Below the pieces are notes generated by a model. It did not search any database and had not been told where the DNA came from. It saw nothing but the letters and a program-made list of their open reading frames with translations. Below are positions 14,929-15,924 of a stretch of 15,924 nt of DNA, piece by piece (position 1 is the first letter of the stretch; each line of letters begins with the position of its first letter). The position numbers were made by a program, and so were the translations under genes. The DNA is from Methanobacteriota archaeon (lineage in GTDB: Archaea > Thermoplasmatota > Poseidoniia > Poseidoniales > Poseidoniaceae). The DNA lies in NCBI GenBank assembly GCA_002727515.1, contig PBXF01000011.1, forward strand, positions 136,772 to 152,695. Direction: 5' to 3'.

Positions 14929-15822
14929 ATGGAGAAAAGTGAGTTATCGTCCTTGACGGTGGCAGAACTGAAAGACAAACTAAAATCAAAAGGTCTTCCT
15001 ATGAGTGGGAATAAGTCTGAATTGATTTCTAGATTAAAGGATAACTCAGACGAAAAGAAACCAGTTAAAGCAATAGGTATTCCGCTTGATTCTAAATCTA
15101 ATCAGGATAAGCCTTTTTTCCAATATATCTCAGAAAATGGAATAAAAAACCTTGATATTGACCGCTGGGAAGTTGGAAAATATGCCTTGGGCTTCTTTAT
15201 GCTTGTATTCATGTTAATATCACTGAGTTCGACAAATTGGTATTCTGTAAAATACGTAGATGAATCCCAAGAAGATTTCTTTGGTGACGAAGTTGACGTA
15301 AAAGAATCTTATGAATTCAAATATGGTCTTAGTGGCATAGAGTTTGAAAGTGAGATGAGTTTTGGTATGGACTCGATGTCTGAATCAATTGAGATAGATT
15401 ACGACCATCCACTGTGCATTGATGATGACGATGAATTACAATGTGGTAAAATGGAGTTGGCATCTAATTTCATCAAAATATTCTTCTGGTTATCAATTTT
15501 AACAACAGCCACCTTGTTAGGTATATCTATAGCGAAAGGTTTTGGTAAGGTAGATTCTACTATATTTGATGTAGATTACGATAAAATCCAAAAATGGGGA
15601 TGGCATTCAGCGGTATTAATTCCTCTTTCTGCATTGTTAATCTATGCAATAATCGCATTTACATATGACATTGGTGATTTATTTGGTGGCGAAGGGACAA
15701 GCGGTCTAGGTTCTACTTGGTGGCTAATGTTCCTACTTAATTTGGGATTAGCAGCAGTTGTTTACAACGAAAAGACAAAACAATTCATCGAGTTTGTAAA
15801 AGAAAAATTGCAGCAGAAATAA
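14929..15822 (+). CDS. SAP-domain, four-TM membrane protein
   Basis: A 297-residue protein from ATG 14929 (GTG at 14920 would add three residues; the TATA-to-ATG distance favours ATG). Residues 9-36 (LTVAELKDKLKSKGLPMSGN, then KSELISRL) match the SAP helix-extended loop-helix motif, known in other proteins to bind DNA. A charged linker runs to about 84. Hydrophobic helices lie at about 85-102, 183-203, 227-245 and 264-279. The loop between helices 1 and 2 is strongly acidic (about 103-182) with two cysteines (163, 172) that could form a disulphide. The loop between helices 2 and 3 and the C-terminal tail (KTKQFIEFVKEKLQQK) are lysine-bearing. By the positive-inside rule the SAP domain and tail are cytoplasmic and the acidic loop outside. 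A role tethering DNA or another partner at the membrane is inference. It follows the nuclease pair by 47 bases. Confidence 0.75.
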   Translation: MEKSELSSLTVAELKDKLKSKGLPMSGNKSELISRLKDNSDEKKPVKAIGIPLDSKSNQDKPFFQYISENGIKNLDIDRWEVGKYALGFFMLVFMLISLSSTNWYSVKYVDESQEDFFGDEVDVKESYEFKYGLSGIEFESEMSFGMDSMSESIEIDYDHPLCIDDDDELQCGKMELASNFIKIFFWLSILTTATLLGISIAKGFGKVDSTIFDVDYDKIQKWGWHSAVLIPLSALLIYAIIAFTYDIGDLFGGEGTSGLGSTWWLMFLLNLGLAAVVYNEKTKQFIEFVKEKLQQK

Positions 15823-15833
15823 TCAGGATTAAG

Positions 15834-15916
15834 CGCCGAGAGAGAGATTTGAACTCCCGTGTCCAAAGGACAGTGGATTTCGAATCCACCGCAATACCGG
15901 GCTATGCGATCTCGGC
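15834..15916 (-). tRNA. tRNA-Ser(CGA)
   Basis: On the minus strand the sequence folds as a class II tRNA. The acceptor stem GCCGAGA pairs perfectly with TCTCGGC (7 bp). The D-arm has stem GCA/TGC. The anticodon stem is GTGGA/TCCAC with loop TTCGAAA, giving anticodon CGA (serine, codon UCG). A long variable arm TGTCC-TTT-GGACA follows, as required for tRNA-Ser. The T-arm is GGGAG/CTCTC with loop TTCAAAT. The discriminator is G (15834), typical of serine tRNAs, and CCA is not encoded. No intron is seen. It converges on the SAP-protein gene 11 bases away. Confidence 0.95.
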
Positions 15917-15924
15917 AAACAGAA

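Noticed and set aside
15834..15916. tRNA-Leu as the identity of the class II tRNA
   Set aside because: The long variable arm fits Leu or Ser, but the anticodon loop TTCGAAA gives CGA (serine) and the discriminator is G rather than A.

Overview
The window looks like a chromosomal segment of a planktonic euryarchaeon. My best guess is the Marine Group II/III lineage (Candidatus Poseidoniales or relatives). The archaeal evidence is ribosomal protein L10e (uL16), the ribosome-recycling ATPase ABCE1/Rli1, a geranylgeranyl-reductase-family enzyme of the kind that saturates archaeal lipids, and an archaeal type IV pilin with the EAVSPVIATVLL N-terminus. The DNA is visibly AT-rich and very densely coded. 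Next to the archaeal genes sits a bacterial-type mutS-mutL pair, which most archaea lack but some euryarchaea acquired. The lineage is an inference; the gene identities rest on motifs.

Layout, left to right. (1) Positions 1-414: the 3' end of a geranylgeranyl reductase-like flavoprotein, cut by the window edge. (2) 475-969: a small pilin-like protein. (3) 966-1937, minus strand: MoaA, the first enzyme of molybdopterin synthesis. (4) 1994-3172: AroA (EPSP synthase, shikimate pathway), whose start codon is problematic. (5) 3173-8943, minus strand: a likely operon of a two-TM protein with a large external domain, then MutS, then MutL (ATGA overlap). (6) 9056-15822, plus strand: L10e, ABCE1, two tandem paralogous RecB/Cas4-like nucleases with C-terminal OB-like domains, and a SAP-domain membrane protein. 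(7) 15834-15916, minus strand: tRNA-Ser(CGA).

Working together: L10e and ABCE1 belong to translation and ribosome recycling. MutS and MutL form a mismatch-repair module; MutL keeps the endonuclease motif, so nicking would not need MutH, and MutS carries a C-terminal PCNA-binding-like motif. The two nucleases and the SAP protein are the least understood part and the best candidate for an undescribed DNA-processing system. Each nuclease joins a PD-(D/E)XK core to OB-like domains that could bind single-stranded DNA. The SAP protein places a putative DNA-binding domain on the cytoplasmic side of a four-helix membrane anchor.

No gene-free stretch exceeds 300 bases; the largest gap is 112 bases (8944-9055, between divergent genes). 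I see no CRISPR array, insertion sequence, transposase, rRNA or integrase.
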